Of a stretch of 64,000 nucleotides of DNA, positions 39,138-51,200 are shown one piece after another. Source of the DNA: Sparassis latifolia (taxonomy: Eukaryota > Basidiomycota > Agaricomycetes > Polyporales > Sparassidaceae); assembly GCA_018466975.1 (NCBI GenBank), contig CM031556.1:434001-498000 (forward strand), given 5' to 3'. Within the stretch, counting starts at the first letter, position 1; the number at the start of each line of letters is the position of its first letter. Both the position numbers and the translations under genes were made by a program. Below the pieces are notes generated by a model. The model did no database searches, was not told where the DNA came from, and saw nothing but the letters and a program-made list of their open reading frames with translations.

Positions 39138-41485
39138 TCACCGCCGCGTGGGATCATCATACGGCATCATGAGATCTTCGCTCTCCAGCTCGTACGGCTT
39201 GTCGTTGAAGTGCATGGGCGGGCGGATGATGTTGGGCACCGCTCGGTACTGCTGGTTCCGCGAGTTTTTCACGAGCTTGATGAGCACACCGATGAGGAGC
39301 ACGAGCACGCCGCCGATGAGGCCCATGATGATGTATGAATTGCGTGTCAGCCCGCTCAGATTGACTGAAGAGGAGTCTCCCAACGACGATGCGAGGTCCG
39401 CGTTGAGCCTGACGGTAGAGCCGGGGGTGCTGCTCGGGGTAGCTGGAGAGGAATTTGCAGAGTTGGAGGAGGGAGAGTTGGAGGAGGGGGAGCTGGGAGA
39501 GTTGGAGAAGGGGGAGCTGGGAGAGGAACTGGGGGTTGCAGAGGACGGGAACACGCTCATGCTAGGGACAGAAGAAGGTACGGAAGAGATAGAGGTACGG
39601 ACCGCGGACGGTGGTGCAAGGGAGTATGTCACGCTCATGGATGCAGCCTCAGTATACGATGACGTGCTGTTCGCATTCGCCTGCATCTGCTGCCACTCGA
39701 GCTGCCCGATACGCTGCAAGTTCAGAGCGTCAAAGTTTGCCCAGGCCGCGTCGGGGTCCGTCAGCTGCAGATCACGCGTCGAAAGCGGTCAGGAAGACAG
39801 AGGCGGGAGAGGCGGGAGGACTCACAGGGAGGACCTGCATGTAAAGCGCTGGACCCACACTAGCGGCAGTCCAATTGTCATAGTAGAAGAGAGAGTAAAC
39901 GTTCCGCAGAAAAGTGTCACCGAGGAGGAAGTCGACCAAAATATCAGATGTCAGCTATCAGACAGCTACTCGAGAACGGTGAATTACGCACCCAGGGGAG
40001 TACCGTCAAACATGTACGTGAACGTACCAAAGCACTGCACCGAGCCATCATCGTTTACATTGACCATGGTGGCGTCGATTGGATCAATGGGAATCAGAAT
40101 ATCGCTATTGGAAGCCTACTGAGGGGGCAGGAATGACGGGAGGTGTAAAACAAACACACCCGAATAGCATGCTGATGTTCAACTTGGCAGAGCAAGGCAC
40201 TTCGTATGTATTCACGGTACTACTGAAGTTCGCGCCGGGAATATTCCCGTATATCGCGTCGACGTAGTATTGCGGGGCAGGAACTGTGCAATTTGCCTGT
40301 AAACATCCTTTAACTAAGCGTTACGCGATGTGAAACCTACTGGTTGCCGTTCCGGAATCAAGGACAACGAGAGTCTGATTTTCGTTGGGAATGGCATTCG
40401 CGCTCGTACCGTTCACTCTAATCGTCAGATTCCAATAAGTACGAGGAAGGCGTCAGACAAATAGAACGAACCCTATCGAGTGGCCAGTAAGGAATTCGCC
40501 GTTGACGTAGATGCCATCCATGAATGTCAGGAAAGCAGTGTCAGAATGAACCAGCAATTTGGGTGTATCGATAATGGATGCATAATCCACTACGAGCTCC
40601 GCTGTTTGTGAAGAGAACATGTCAATACACGTACATACATCGCAAGATATGAACACTGACAGATACTGAAGACACCACCCTCGGTGATACCAATGTTTGA
40701 GCGCGTCAGGAGAAGTGTGATGAAAGCCTGTTCGTCGGGGTAGTAATTGAATACCTGACGGGCAGTGACATGGAATTAGTTCGAGGATGTAATCTCCTTC
40801 AGAGACTCACGTTATTCAAAAAGGGTGCGCCATTATATGAGGAGTTGTACAGCCGCCCATAGATCTGCGAAGCGTGTGGGCTGTGGAGAAACCACATTAA
40901 ACGCGCAAGACGAGATATCCAATATACTGCACGTACGGACCAATCCCCAACAGACCGACATCGGCGCCTGCACTAGTGGCATCTGAGTCCATAGCGTTGA
41001 CTTCGCAGAGTTGATCAGACGAAGCTACACCAAGCAGTGACCAAGGGGCCACCAAGAACTGGCCGACGGAGACATTCGCCATGACAATAGGGCCAGAGGA
41101 CTCAGTCGTATCACTACGATTTAGGCGAGTCAGAACCGCATTTCCGAGCAAGGACGGCAACGAAAAGGACATACACATATATGTCAGTACTATTGTATCC
41201 GGTGTCAATGAATCCATCAATTGTCACGTTAGAGGTGTCGATCCACAGGCCTGAACTACCAGTGTCGAGGTGGACTTGGAAGGGCTGGCCTTGAACATAC
41301 ACTGTTATGGTGTACCTTCCATAAGCCTGCCAAGCGCTAGAAAACCCCACGTTGTTCGCGTTTGCTGGGTTGGTGACGACGACGGTGTCCGAATGACCCG
41401 CGGCGCGACGTTGAACGGAAATTTTCAGTGCATGACCCGTCGCAAGGAGAGAAGAAAGAGAAAGAAAGGCTAGACCTGCGAGCAT
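39138..41485 (-). CDS. Membrane-anchored pepsin-type aspartic protease (A1)
   Basis: Signal peptide MLAGLAFLSLSSLLATGHA. First active site at about 41262: FQVHLDTGSSGLW (DTG). Second active site at 40351-40359: LVVLDSGTAT (DSG). Other family blocks are YGRYTITVYVQGQPF before the first Asp, and GLLGIGP after GADV. The C-terminal region (39600-39400) is a Ser/Pro/Asn low-complexity stalk, then a transmembrane helix (IIMGLIGGVLVLLIGVLIKL) and a cytosolic tail of about 45 residues. The protein is therefore probably held at the plasma membrane with the protease outside, similar in layout to yapsin-like or other anchored Agaricomycete proteases. About nine exons. Both catalytic Asp residues are present. 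Confidence 0.87.
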
Positions 41486-42854
41486 GGTAGCGCGCGAAAA
41501 AACTTGAAGAGACGGAATGCGAAGTCATGGTGGTGGCGAGGATGTCAGTTATATGCGCGTGAGTGCGGTATCTGCTGATGGAGGACTGCTTCCATGAGGT
41601 CGGGACTGACGGTGGGCGACGCGCGCGTCAGCGTGGGGTAATCTCCTTCATACAGAAGGACCATTCATAAAATTTGCTTCCGTACCGAACTGTGAGTTCC
41701 AGGTTGTCAAGGAGAGGGCAATGGATCCTGAACATTTCTCACCGTGCCTCGTCCCGTTCGCCCGTTTGTGTCAATTGTGTCACAGTCCCGGTCATTGATT
41801 GTGCGCACTACAATAATCCTATGACCGGGTGTGGGTACTACCCAAGAGCACTGAGTATTACCACATCGGAAGCTGGTGTTACATGCAGGTGTCCAGTGAC
41901 CATTTTCCGATTGCGCAGTGCATCTTCCCTCCTGGAGAGTTCGGCGGACAGATCCTAACAAAGTGGGGTGTGCACCCCGCAGATACGGTAGGATGCCCAG
42001 TACTACTTTGTTGTCTATCCCCTTGAGGAAGAATCAGTTCGGCATTGACACAGCACCTCCTATCCACAGGAGGGTCGAAGCGCGGACTTCACCGCTGGCT
42101 CGTGCTTCCATAAAGATGTGGCAGTCCGAAGTCAAGTACAGCGCGCGATTGCTAACGAGGCAGTCCAATCCAAGATGAAGATGTCGTGATGCATCCGGCG
42201 CTGAGTTCGGCCACACCCGAAACTTGAACCCAAGGTCACCGCCACATTATAGTTTTGAGCTGTGGCGGACCCGCCAACGCAAAACTGTCACCGTGGCTAC
42301 GGTTCGCCCATGGACATTAAGACCGAGACGCGCTCAACCTGTGGCGCAGTTTTTTGCTGGCAGCACTTCGACAAGGCCAAGAACATACGAGTTGCAAGCA
42401 ATGCATACTCGCTATAGGAAAGCGAAAAAATAATATAGATTCCTTCGTCTGATTCTACTCAGCTTTGTATCATATATACACGTCTCCAAAATTATACTCC
42501 GACAACCATCCTTCCCTAGTCGCTAATGTATGTATCACCAACAGATAGCCAGGGAAAACAGACAACCTGCAACGACACTCGTAAGCACACAGGCAGAGAT
42601 TGGAGCTTTCTGTCACGTACTGACTATTGAGTAGTAAATCAATGGCGACATGGCACTGATACGTCGGCAGGAGCCCACTTTCAATGAGTATGGTGACTCA
42701 GAAACCACTTTGGTTATTCTGGCTCGCCAAGCCGGAGGCGAAGTACTTCCACCATGCTAGCTGAGGGCGCCTCCGCGAAATCGTGATCGGTAAACAACGT
42801 AATTATGTGCGGGCTAAAGCGGGAAGAGTGATGACCCGGTCGCGTTGCGAGAGT
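41486..42854. other. Intergenic, no supported gene
   Basis: Contains the promoter of the aspartic protease and unassigned sequence. The open pieces at 41674-42178 and 42224-42433 have no family resemblance and no splice continuity. Confidence 0.45.
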
Positions 42855-43076
42855 TTACAACGAGGGAGAGTTATCAGAACGAATACATATACTTACCTTA
42901 GGCCTAACCTTGCCAGTGAAATAAGGCCTGTAGGGAACGATCAGGCTGCTTCTATCCGTGCCGACAGTGTCAAGGTATGGCAATATTAAATAGTAGGTAT
43001 TTTTGGCTTCGACAGCTTTCCGGGCCGACTTCAGAGACGTCCCTTTTTTCTTCGTCTTTGCGGTCTCAGTGGACAT
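42855..43076 (-). CDS. Possible small lysine-rich protein
   Basis: A 73-residue frame MSTETAKTKKKGTSLKSARK... preceded on the same strand by TATATATTG at about 43239-43247. An intron may begin inside the frame, so the C-terminal half is doubtful. I recognise no family; call it weak. Confidence 0.25.
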   Translation of the reverse strand: MSTETAKTKKKGTSLKSARKAVEAKNTYYLILPYLDTVGTDRSSLIVPYRPYFTGKVRPKVSICIRSDNSPSL

Positions 43077-43581
43077 GTTGGCACCTCCAGATGGTGGCCA
43101 GAGTGAAAGGGTGGCAGGAAACCCGGTCTGATCTATGCGCAAATACTCGCGGATGCAAATTACCGATTGCGGCGGAGGCAAATTCGGAAGCTACCAATCA
43201 TGCCAGGCGTCGTTCGTGTACCTTGGGTGCGACCTGGCTCTGCAATATATAGTCGGCTCACCTTCCGTGCGGTGCTATAGGAGTCAACAAATGCGACGAA
43301 GATGAAGGGTAATTAATCTCCCCCTCCAGAAAAAAGAGGGTGATCAAATAATGTAAACAATCAAGCAGCAAGTTGAAAACGAAGGTATAAAGTTGAACGG
43401 CAGTAAAATGACATACAAGGACGAATACGTAGGCAGGACAAATGACAGGTCGGTCGGATGCGTCAAAAATCTGAAGGGAGAAATGCTATCGCTGGATGTG
43501 AGAGGGGAATACAACAGTACCAACAGCGCAAGATACAACGAAAATGCAAATCGCCGCATGTCCTAGTAGTCGTGGCGTGGC

Positions 43582-44046
43582 TCACCATAGGCTTTGAAAA
43601 CTCAGATCGATGAGTGCCGGTAGCCTGGGATCGTCGACCAGCAACATCGTCCACGCTTCTTGAATGAAGGTCATGATGATCTCGTCCCCGATTAACGTCA
43701 CCCAGTCAAAACATATACCGCAGTCCTGCGTGTCGTGTTTGTTGCACTTGTATGCCACAGACGGGGCACCGACGGCCACGGCGCCCAGCTCGTAAACGTT
43801 CTGGGATTGGCGATACTAGACAAATGGCGAATTTTACATGAATTTAACCGTCGGTCTGCGTGGGAAAATCAAGGTACTCACCGGCATCCAGAAATCTGTG
43901 AGCTGGATGAGATCGTGGAGCTCGTCTTCGACACCGGAGGCTGCGTTGTTGGCAACGCGATGATCACAGTTGCAGATGGTGCATTGCTCTTGGCCGTGTC
44001 TTTGACAAACCGTGAAATGGTTCACAGTTATGTTGGGATAGTCCAT
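43582..44046 (-). CDS. Small protein with duplicated C-x2-H-x4-C-x2-C motif
   Basis: Two exons joined by an intron of about 60 bases (GTGAGT...TGTCTAG, near 43820-43880) give a protein of about 128 residues. The first exon contains CQRHGQEQCTIC, the second CNKHDTQDCGIC. Both have the spacing C-x2-H-x4-C-x2-C, so each could supply four zinc ligands. The C-terminus (FIQEAWTMLLVDDPRLPALI) looks helical. Similar 'C..H....C..C' small proteins are common in Agaricomycetes and mostly unstudied. Zinc binding is inferred from spacing only. Confidence 0.6.
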
Positions 44047-44678
44047 TATTGCAGTTTGGGAGAGAGATCGTAAGCTCAGGTAATTATGGTGGTCACTGGT
44101 GCGTGGAAGAGAAGGAGACGGTAAGACGACCGGGCGGAAGAGGGAGAGATTTATACTGTGTCGAAGTTGGCCATCCTCAAATGCATTGTATTTCGCAGAT
44201 TGCCGTGTGGTTGTGGATATTGAATTACCGCGTATGTGGGCCTGTGTGTGTGTCATTACGGCCCACTCGAGTCAGATGTTGGCGGCCAAGAATTCAATCA
44301 AGTTCGGAAGCATAGACGGCAGCGTTTTTGGTCAAATGACATGCGCACAATGGTGGTTGTGGCAGACTGGAACCACGAACGTCCTACGCGCGCTATCGTC
44401 GGCGGAATTTCACGGCCCGCACGATGCCGTCTGGGGCAAGCCTACATGATCTTATTTTCTGCTTCATGCTCATGGAAGGTGGTTTTCTCGTGTGCGCGGC
44501 CGATATTTCCAAGACCTAAGTTTGAACGCGCTCCGCTGAGGTGCGTGAAATTTTCCCTTGTGCCGCTCCGAGTCGACGTACGTTGCATTCTCCCACAGGA
44601 GAATTACCATGCGATGCAAGAGGGCACGGCCAAAGTTATGTAAAGGTTGACCACGAAGCACGCAGCGTCTACGTCCCG

Positions 44679-44686
44679 TATAAATA
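44679..44686 (+). promoter_or_regulatory. TATA box of the 99-residue conserved gene
   Basis: TATAAATA about 95 bases upstream of the ATG at 44780. A short CA-repeat (44764-44778) lies directly before the start codon. Confidence 0.55.
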
Positions 44687-44779
44687 GCAGACGGCGTCTT
44701 CCCCGCATAACCCCATCGCATCGTCTTGCGCCTTTATCTCGTCCAGCATCTCCCTCATAACACGCGCACACACACACAA

Positions 44780-45079
44780 ATGGGCAGACATGTCATCGAA
44801 CAAGGTGCAATCGAAATCGCCTACGGCACGGACCATGCCACGGGCTACTTCCTCAGCGTCGTCGACGCCCGTCTCGCCTGGTCGGAGGATGCTACCGACG
44901 CGGTGAACGCCGTCGCGGAGGGCCTTTGCGCCCACGGTGGAGGAAGCTACTTCGATCTCCACACAGGCCCAGGAGGGTTCGGGCGGAAGGTGGATGTTGC
45001 GACGCTGATGACCTTCTGGCAACGCTACGGCGTGCCTGCTCAGCATGTGCAGCTTGCGAAGCTGGGGAACTTCTTTTGA
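44780..45079 (+). CDS. Conserved hypothetical protein, 99 residues
   Basis: Single-exon frame MGRHVIEQGAIEIAYGTDHA... ending QLAKLGNFF-stop. It contains GYFLSVVDARLAWSEDA, the Gly-rich GGGSYFDLHTGPGGFGRKVD and a C-terminal LMTFWQRYGVPAQHV. No signal peptide or membrane segment. A truncated relative lies at 19053-19199, so this is a small family with at least two loci in this window. The conserved part (QGAIE..YG...TGYFLS) marks the N-terminal half as the most constrained. I do not know its function. Confidence 0.7.
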   Translation: MGRHVIEQGAIEIAYGTDHATGYFLSVVDARLAWSEDATDAVNAVAEGLCAHGGGSYFDLHTGPGGFGRKVDVATLMTFWQRYGVPAQHVQLAKLGNFF

Positions 45080-46878
45080 CGGTGAGTGGTCTTCGGATTT
45101 TTGTTACCCTGCCACATTGAATATATCGGCCTTTATTTCGGTATTATACAGGATCTGAGCAGACGTTAGACCTTGATAACCCTGATACGAGCAGATGATG
45201 TTCCTTCCTGTATTTGTGGCTGCACTGATCCCGGCATCGGGTCCCGTTCTACACCGGCTGTCGTGTATGAGGTATAGCGTCATTGAGAATGGCAAAGCAT
45301 GACCGGACGTGTAGATGTGGTGCCGTGTATGTTGTTGAAAATTTGCCAGCCACTGCAGCCGTACGTCTCTTCGATATCAGCATCATATTTCTGCCCATTT
45401 TCCGTTGTATCTCTGCCTTGCTGCTCTGCCCGGTCGCCGTCCTTCCGCGGCGGGATTGTTCATCTCCGTGGCCGTTCGCCTTGTGGACGATCATCAATGT
45501 GTCATGGCCAAATTCGCCCTGCGCATATTTGGAGCCTTCCCACGTGTCCGAGTCCCCAAGCCCAAAAATGTTTTCGGCCACCGATTCTGCCATGGCCTCG
45601 GTTGACCGAGCACCAGACGCTGCAAGTTCTAACCGTCTGCAAGGTTGCAACCGTATTTGGCCGTGAGCCTCCACGAAGATGTCTTGGATGGATCCCAAAA
45701 GCTCCATATTCCAGGTTTTCAGTTGATTAGGGCCATGTTATGCGGGCCCCCATTCCAGGACCGATCGTTTGGTGCCCCTCGTCTACACCGATCGTAGTCT
45801 TCTTCATATTCCGTCATTGTCCCGTCCATGGTCTTCATTTAGGTGTCGACGTGCGTGGTCCGAATCTTCAGCATCGCCCACTACCTAGGCCGTCTCCTGC
45901 TTCATTGAGTGTGTCCCAAGGGTGTGGCATGTACTTCCACATCTTGGTTATGGTTCTTGTCGTAACGTTCGTCGTACCAATATTTCGCAGTTCGGAGGAG
46001 ACCATTTCCTTCGATGTTCGGGTGGCTGCACGTCCGAACTTCGTCGTCGTCGTTTCCTTGCAGCTAATAACAGTAAGCCATGCCCAGGTCTCGCACTTGC
46101 ATATGCCTGCACGCCGTGCCGGTCCATTGTCGCCAAGCCGCCCTGCTCCAGGTTGCCAGCTGGGTCCCGACACAAGAGTCCGCGGCATTCCACGAGAATT
46201 ACGATGCCATTGGAATCGATGATCCTGTGCCGAAACCAATGATAGTCCTCCCGGCGCCCTCTTCAGGACGGTCATCGTAATCCCGGCTGCTCTGTAGCGG
46301 CATTCATTGCCCAGTCGAAGCAGACACTGCAATCCGCCAGCCAGAGTTAGTGGCCTGGGTACCGTCCGCCTTTTGCAATACCCGGCGGTGTTTTCGATGC
46401 ACGGTGCCACACAGGCCCCATGCTATTAGCGAGAAATCAGCAGTACAGCCCGCGTGAGGGCTCTTACTCCAACGATGGAGCATATTAGGTGTCAAGACCG
46501 TTACCCGCGTACGCCAGAGTGTCCATCAAGTGGTTTGCCTCCCCGAGAGTGACATCGTCCAAGTTCATTTTTGTGCATGGAGTTTTGAAACTCCGTTAAG
46601 GAGACAGCGGAGGGCCTACTTTCGGGGTCATGGCATCAGAGCAGAGTTACAGGGGTCCTGAGTTCCCGAAAGGGCAGTGCTTACGCGAGAGTAGGCCACA
46701 CGGCACTTCTGCGACTACCAAATCATAGACTGAAGTCTGTTTTCTGCAGGCAAATACTTTTTCCGCTGTCATCTACCGTCTGCCATTGTCATACTTTGTG
46801 ACAAATCTGAATGGTTTGCTGTGCTACCGGTGGAGAGATATTCATAGTTCATTATATTTCAGGGTGTGTCAAGGAGCT
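45080..46878. other. Intergenic or decayed sequence, no supported gene
   Basis: Minus-strand pieces at 45249-45707 and 45868-46410 are fairly long and open (for example EMVSSELRNIGTTNVTTRT), and could be remains of a gene or mobile element. Stops and frame changes separate them and no family was recognised. Confidence 0.35.
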
Positions 46879-46991
46879 ATGCCACCAAAGAGACCTGCAT
46901 CCCCCTCCGCTGATGAAGGAATTCAAATGAAGGTTGCACATTCCGAGTTCCTGCACACTGTTCCAGATCCTGCACTTCCGGGACAACACCA

Positions 46992-47082
46992 TTTTTACAA
47001 CCAGATCAGCCAATATTACTCCATTCCACACCAAGTGACTTGGTGTGGAATGGAGTAATATTGGCTAATCCGGTTGTAAAAA
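46992..47082. repeat. Near-perfect 44-bp inverted repeat (hairpin)
   Basis: Arms 46992-47035 and 47039-47082 pair at 42 of 44 positions around a 3-base loop (tga). The inner part is ccattccacaccaag / cttggtgtggaatgg. It lies in the N-terminal part of the broken P-loop gene. No target duplication was seen, so it could be a small foldback insertion or an inverted duplication. Confidence 0.9.
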
Positions 47083-49548
47083 CGACCATGGCGGATGGTG
47101 TCCTGGCGGACGTTTTTCTGGCAGCGCCTTTGTTGAAGGTGATCATCAATATGCCTGGTTTCCAGGATGTCTTCAATCTTAGACTGTCTGAAAGCCATGC
47201 CTGCTCCAGTCCTGCATTGAGAGAAGAACTGGCCCAGGCAGTAACTGCTGGCAATTTCTCAAAAATATGCTGTTTCGGTAGGCCATCAAATAATGTCTTC
47301 ATGTTTCAGTCTGAATATTTGTTGTGTGCAGAAATTCTGTGAAGACCAATGATGAAAACTGTCAGTCAGTTAAATACTGGGCCTTTTTCTAAGCAAACAT
47401 CGCTTATCTTATACTGTGCTGTCTCATCAGTTGCTGGAGTGTGGGCAGCATAAGATTCCATGAATGGTTAGTAAGCGACCTCTCTCACGCTGGCCTATGC
47501 TTATTATTCAAAAGCAACTATCAAATCGTGGAGTACTCCTTTTCTTAGAGGATCAGTAAAATCACTTTACACTCATATGAAGCATAATGACTGGAAGGAG
47601 ATGTCATATGCTCACCTCATCCCTGTCATTCAGTCATCTGGCATGGGCAAATTATGGTAATAGATGAACTTGCGAAGCAGAACATTGTTGTGCCACTGAA
47701 CTTGCACGAGGACTCAGGTAAAGGTTAGCATAATGCCCGCTGTAATCCTGAATTTCTATAATTCAGGTGTATCTCAGGTTTCCCTCCTCCTGACAAGAAT
47801 ATTCACACTTGGTTCATTGGGGGCCATAGCCACCTACCCTCCCAATGTGATGTTTGCTTTATGGCCTTTTTACGCTCATTGTTTGAAGCACTAAATGAGT
47901 TGGTAAGAAATCTGATGGGGACTATGCTCACCAAAATTGAAAGTCAAGCACCGAACACAGTTCTGGAGTTCAAGAGTGCCGAGAATTTTGTGAACCAATT
48001 TTGTGTGTATATGACTGCTGGACAGACATTCCATGAACAGGGAAAGCCATGTATCCACTTCTATGACTATGTCGTAGGTGGAGCAAACAAAGTATGCTAT
48101 TGACTTTGCTGGGATTTTTCTTTCTGTATTAAGAGCTTCCTCTTAGCATTTCGATCTCTTAGCAGCGAAGAGCCAGACTGAAGAGTCAGTTGGTTAGTAC
48201 TACTACTTCACACTAGTGCAATGAAATTGGTGATGAGACAGCATTCAGGTACGACAGCTGTTATTGAGAAGGCAAAGGAACTTCTGGATCTGGTCTCTCC
48301 ATCATTGGACAATACCCTTCGTGCACAACTCATTCTCTCCTTTGATGAGGCCCACACACTCATGAGGACAGTGCGCACTGAGAAGTTGGAGTGGTCGGTC
48401 TACACCTCACTCCGCCGAGCTCTAAGGAGCATCTGAAGCCTTCCCATCTGGTCTTTATTCTTGTCGATGACTGGGTCCATACCACAATTCACACCAGCAT
48501 ATCATGCAGATCCATCAAATTGTATCACTACGGGCATGCTTATCGTCATCCCACCATTTTGTGAACTCCAATTTGACATATTTGCTTTAGAGGACAAATT
48601 CAGGGGAGATGGCTCTTGGACTCTGGAAAAAGTCACTTCAATGGAGTACAGGGTCACTCTCGGTTGCCCTCTGTGAGTTTCAGAAGGTTGTACATCATTC
48701 TCGTTATTTATTTGTCTGCATAGATGGGCTTCGCATTACAGGGAAGGCAGCAATGCTGACCGATGCAACATCATAGAGTTCGCTGCTGAGAAGCTTCTGT
48801 GCAGGGAACTTGTGTCTGGAATCATTCTGAAAGACCATCATGACAAATGGCTTGCTGTTCTTTCGCAGCGGTTGGCATTGGAGATTGATCCCTTGGGTAC
48901 TATTGGTACTATGAAGAAGTCCCTCGAAACCTCTCAGGTGATGCAGGTGGAGAAACATATGCATCTCTGTCTGGCTGTTGATGCAGGCTTAGAAACTATG
49001 ATCACCACTGCTGCTTCTGAACCTCTACACACAGATGCTGCAGCGCTATTGATACAGTGCACCACCATTTCCTCTGCTAGTGTGTTAATGCACATCCTCG
49101 AAATGCCGTCCAAGGGGGACTGAGGGGAATTGATTGTTGCAAATATCGTCATGGACACCATTGATCATCTAGCATTTGGTGGGTCAACCAGAGGGCATAA
49201 GCATCTCGCTATTGGCATGACAGAGTACATGGAAGTGCTGTTCACAGCCGGGGTGTACAATTCGATGGTCAGACATGCACTGCCCTCACAGGTGCAGTGT
49301 TCCACCCAGAACAAGATGTTCGAGGAGACATTCAAGAATGCGCATATTTATGTCACCCACTTCATCAAAGTACGTGACTTCAAGGTGCTAGATCAGAAGT
49401 ATCTATTGCGCTACATCGTACGAGGAGCTGCTATAATCTGTAGAGACAACTAAGCCCCTGTGGACCTTGTTATACCCTTTCTCTTCCGAGATTTGAGGCT
49501 GAAGCGATTGAATGTCTCTGCCATCTTCATTCATTCAAAGAATATTCA

Positions 49549-49850
49549 TCAGCAAAACTCCCCTCTACTTTTTGTCTTACTGCCTTAATTGTCTTTTTTG
49601 CAATTTTTCTTACATTTCTGAAGGACATGTTTTCTGGAATTCTGGAGGTGTTGGGTCTGGAATACACATAAGCAAAGGTATTCTAAAACATACACTACAT
49701 AGATTTTTATTATGTCTTATTTTGGAAAAGTGCAAGACAGGCCAGTCTTAAAATAATGAGGTTCACCTCTTAATTCAAGACAAGTAAGACAAAAAAGGCC
49801 CAAAAAAGGCAGGTAAGACATGTAATGAGGTCAAATGGAGTTTTGCTGAA
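49549..49850. mobile_element. ~300-bp foldback/MITE-like element
   Basis: Ends share tcagcaaaactcc (49549-49561) and its complement ggagttttgctga (49838-49850). Inside these, tgtcttactgcct and aggcaggtaagaca extend the symmetry imperfectly. It is AT-rich and non-coding. No clear target duplication was found. It interrupts the P-loop gene right after the segment encoding IFIHSKN. Confidence 0.6.
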
Positions 49851-49890
49851 GTTGCAGGCTTCTCCAGCACTTCCGTCCCCCACATATTTA

Positions 49891-50362
49891 GGCAGGGACA
49901 TAGTAGTGTAATAAACTATGCAAAGGTCCAAGTATAGTTATAGTAAATGTTATAGTCCAGATATGAATTTGTTGGACCTGTGAAACCTGTACACATAGTA
50001 TAGGTATATGAGGTCTGACTATATAAACCTGCGGAGTTTTTATAAATATATGAGTGAGACTCAAATTAAACTAAATTAATTAAAGCACAAATGCTAACAC
50101 ATATATTCTGTAAGAGAGCTACTTAAACTTAAACTTTGCATGTTAAACTTTGCTCTTAAGTACTACTTTACTTGAAGACATGTCCAGGATGTGTAGTAAA
50201 CTACACATAGGTACATACATAGTTATAGTACAGGTCATAGTACAGGTTCATCTTTTATAAACCTGTGACCCTCATAGACCTGTACTATATGCAGGTCTAT
50301 GTACCTGTATGTATAGTCAGGGTCAGGCCTTTGTACTATAAAGGTAGACCTGTGTCCCTGCC
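49891..50362. mobile_element. 472-bp non-autonomous DNA element with TA flanks
   Basis: Termini are ggcagggaca (49891-49900) and tgtccctgcc (50353-50362), a perfect 10-bp inverted pair, flanked on both sides by TA (49889-49890 and 50363-50364). That is the signature of a Tc1/mariner-type insertion. The interior has many copies of acctgta/tacaggt and tatagt words in both orientations. It has no coding capacity. The flanks also share acatattta, so local duplication may be larger. Confidence 0.65.
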
Positions 50363-50509
50363 TACACATATTTAACATTATTAACCCATTTGATCTTCAG
50401 ACGTTCAATAAGACAGAACGTCCGCTGCCCATCATCCGAATGGTGTATTCCCTCGGTGTGGACACAGTCGGGGTCCATGTGCGAAATCCACCTACACTCA
50501 AACTCCCAT

Positions 50510-51150
50510 TGTTACACGGCAGCAAAACACGAGCGTCAAGTCGAGTTGTCACGAGACAAGGTCTTAGTCTAAGACACAAGTCCGTTCAAGTGACACTTCT
50601 GGCGACGTCCTCGCACTGAAGGTCGATCAGAGTTCGTTCTTATGACTCGTGGTAGCTGTCTGCTACTAACGGTCGATCTCAGTCAAAGGCAAGTGAAAAG
50701 CTGGTTTAATGGTAACCAGGTCGAGATGGGGATCCAGCTCGATGAGGTCATCTATTTATACAAAAGGTATCCGCAGTACTACGCAGTAATATGGAATTGT
50801 TCATTGGCTAGATAAAGTGAAACGATGTCTGGGCAAGATAACGGCGAGGAAGTAATATATATGGGAAAGCTGAGTAAGATCGTGAGAGATAATCAGTACT
50901 AATGGGGATAACGAGTCGTGTATCAGAATGAGGTAAAGATGAGGCATACATGCACGTCTTGCATGTGTGATAAGAAGAAGGTCCGGAGTTGGATCTGGTG
51001 TAACCCCAGACTAGAGATTCTGGACATCTGGGTAGAGAATTGGAGATTGCGCTCCGATGAATCACGTGTTGGATCACGTGGTCTGGTAAAGTAAAGGGAA
51101 TGAAGAAAGGAAAAAGAAAAGATGTGCCATAACTGAGGAGCATTGTAACA
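50510..51150 (-). repeat. 3' LTR of the retrotransposon
   Basis: 641 bp, TGTTACA...TGTAACA. Compared with the other LTR it differs at 11 positions, all transitions; 8 of them can be explained as changes at CpG. Confidence 0.95.
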
Positions 51151-51200
51151 TCAGCTCCCGTCTAATGTTTCTTGTCCCACAAGAAATATTGTAGTCTTCA

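Noticed and set aside
39148..40122. Long open frame (324 codons) on the + strand
   Set aside because: It is antisense to the C-terminal exons of the aspartic protease. Its Glu/Gly-rich repeats are the complement of the Ser/Pro stalk codons, and it has no family resemblance.
44669..45046. Minus-strand frame of 125 codons
   Set aside because: It overlaps the better supported 99-residue + strand gene that has its own TATA box and a relative elsewhere in the window.
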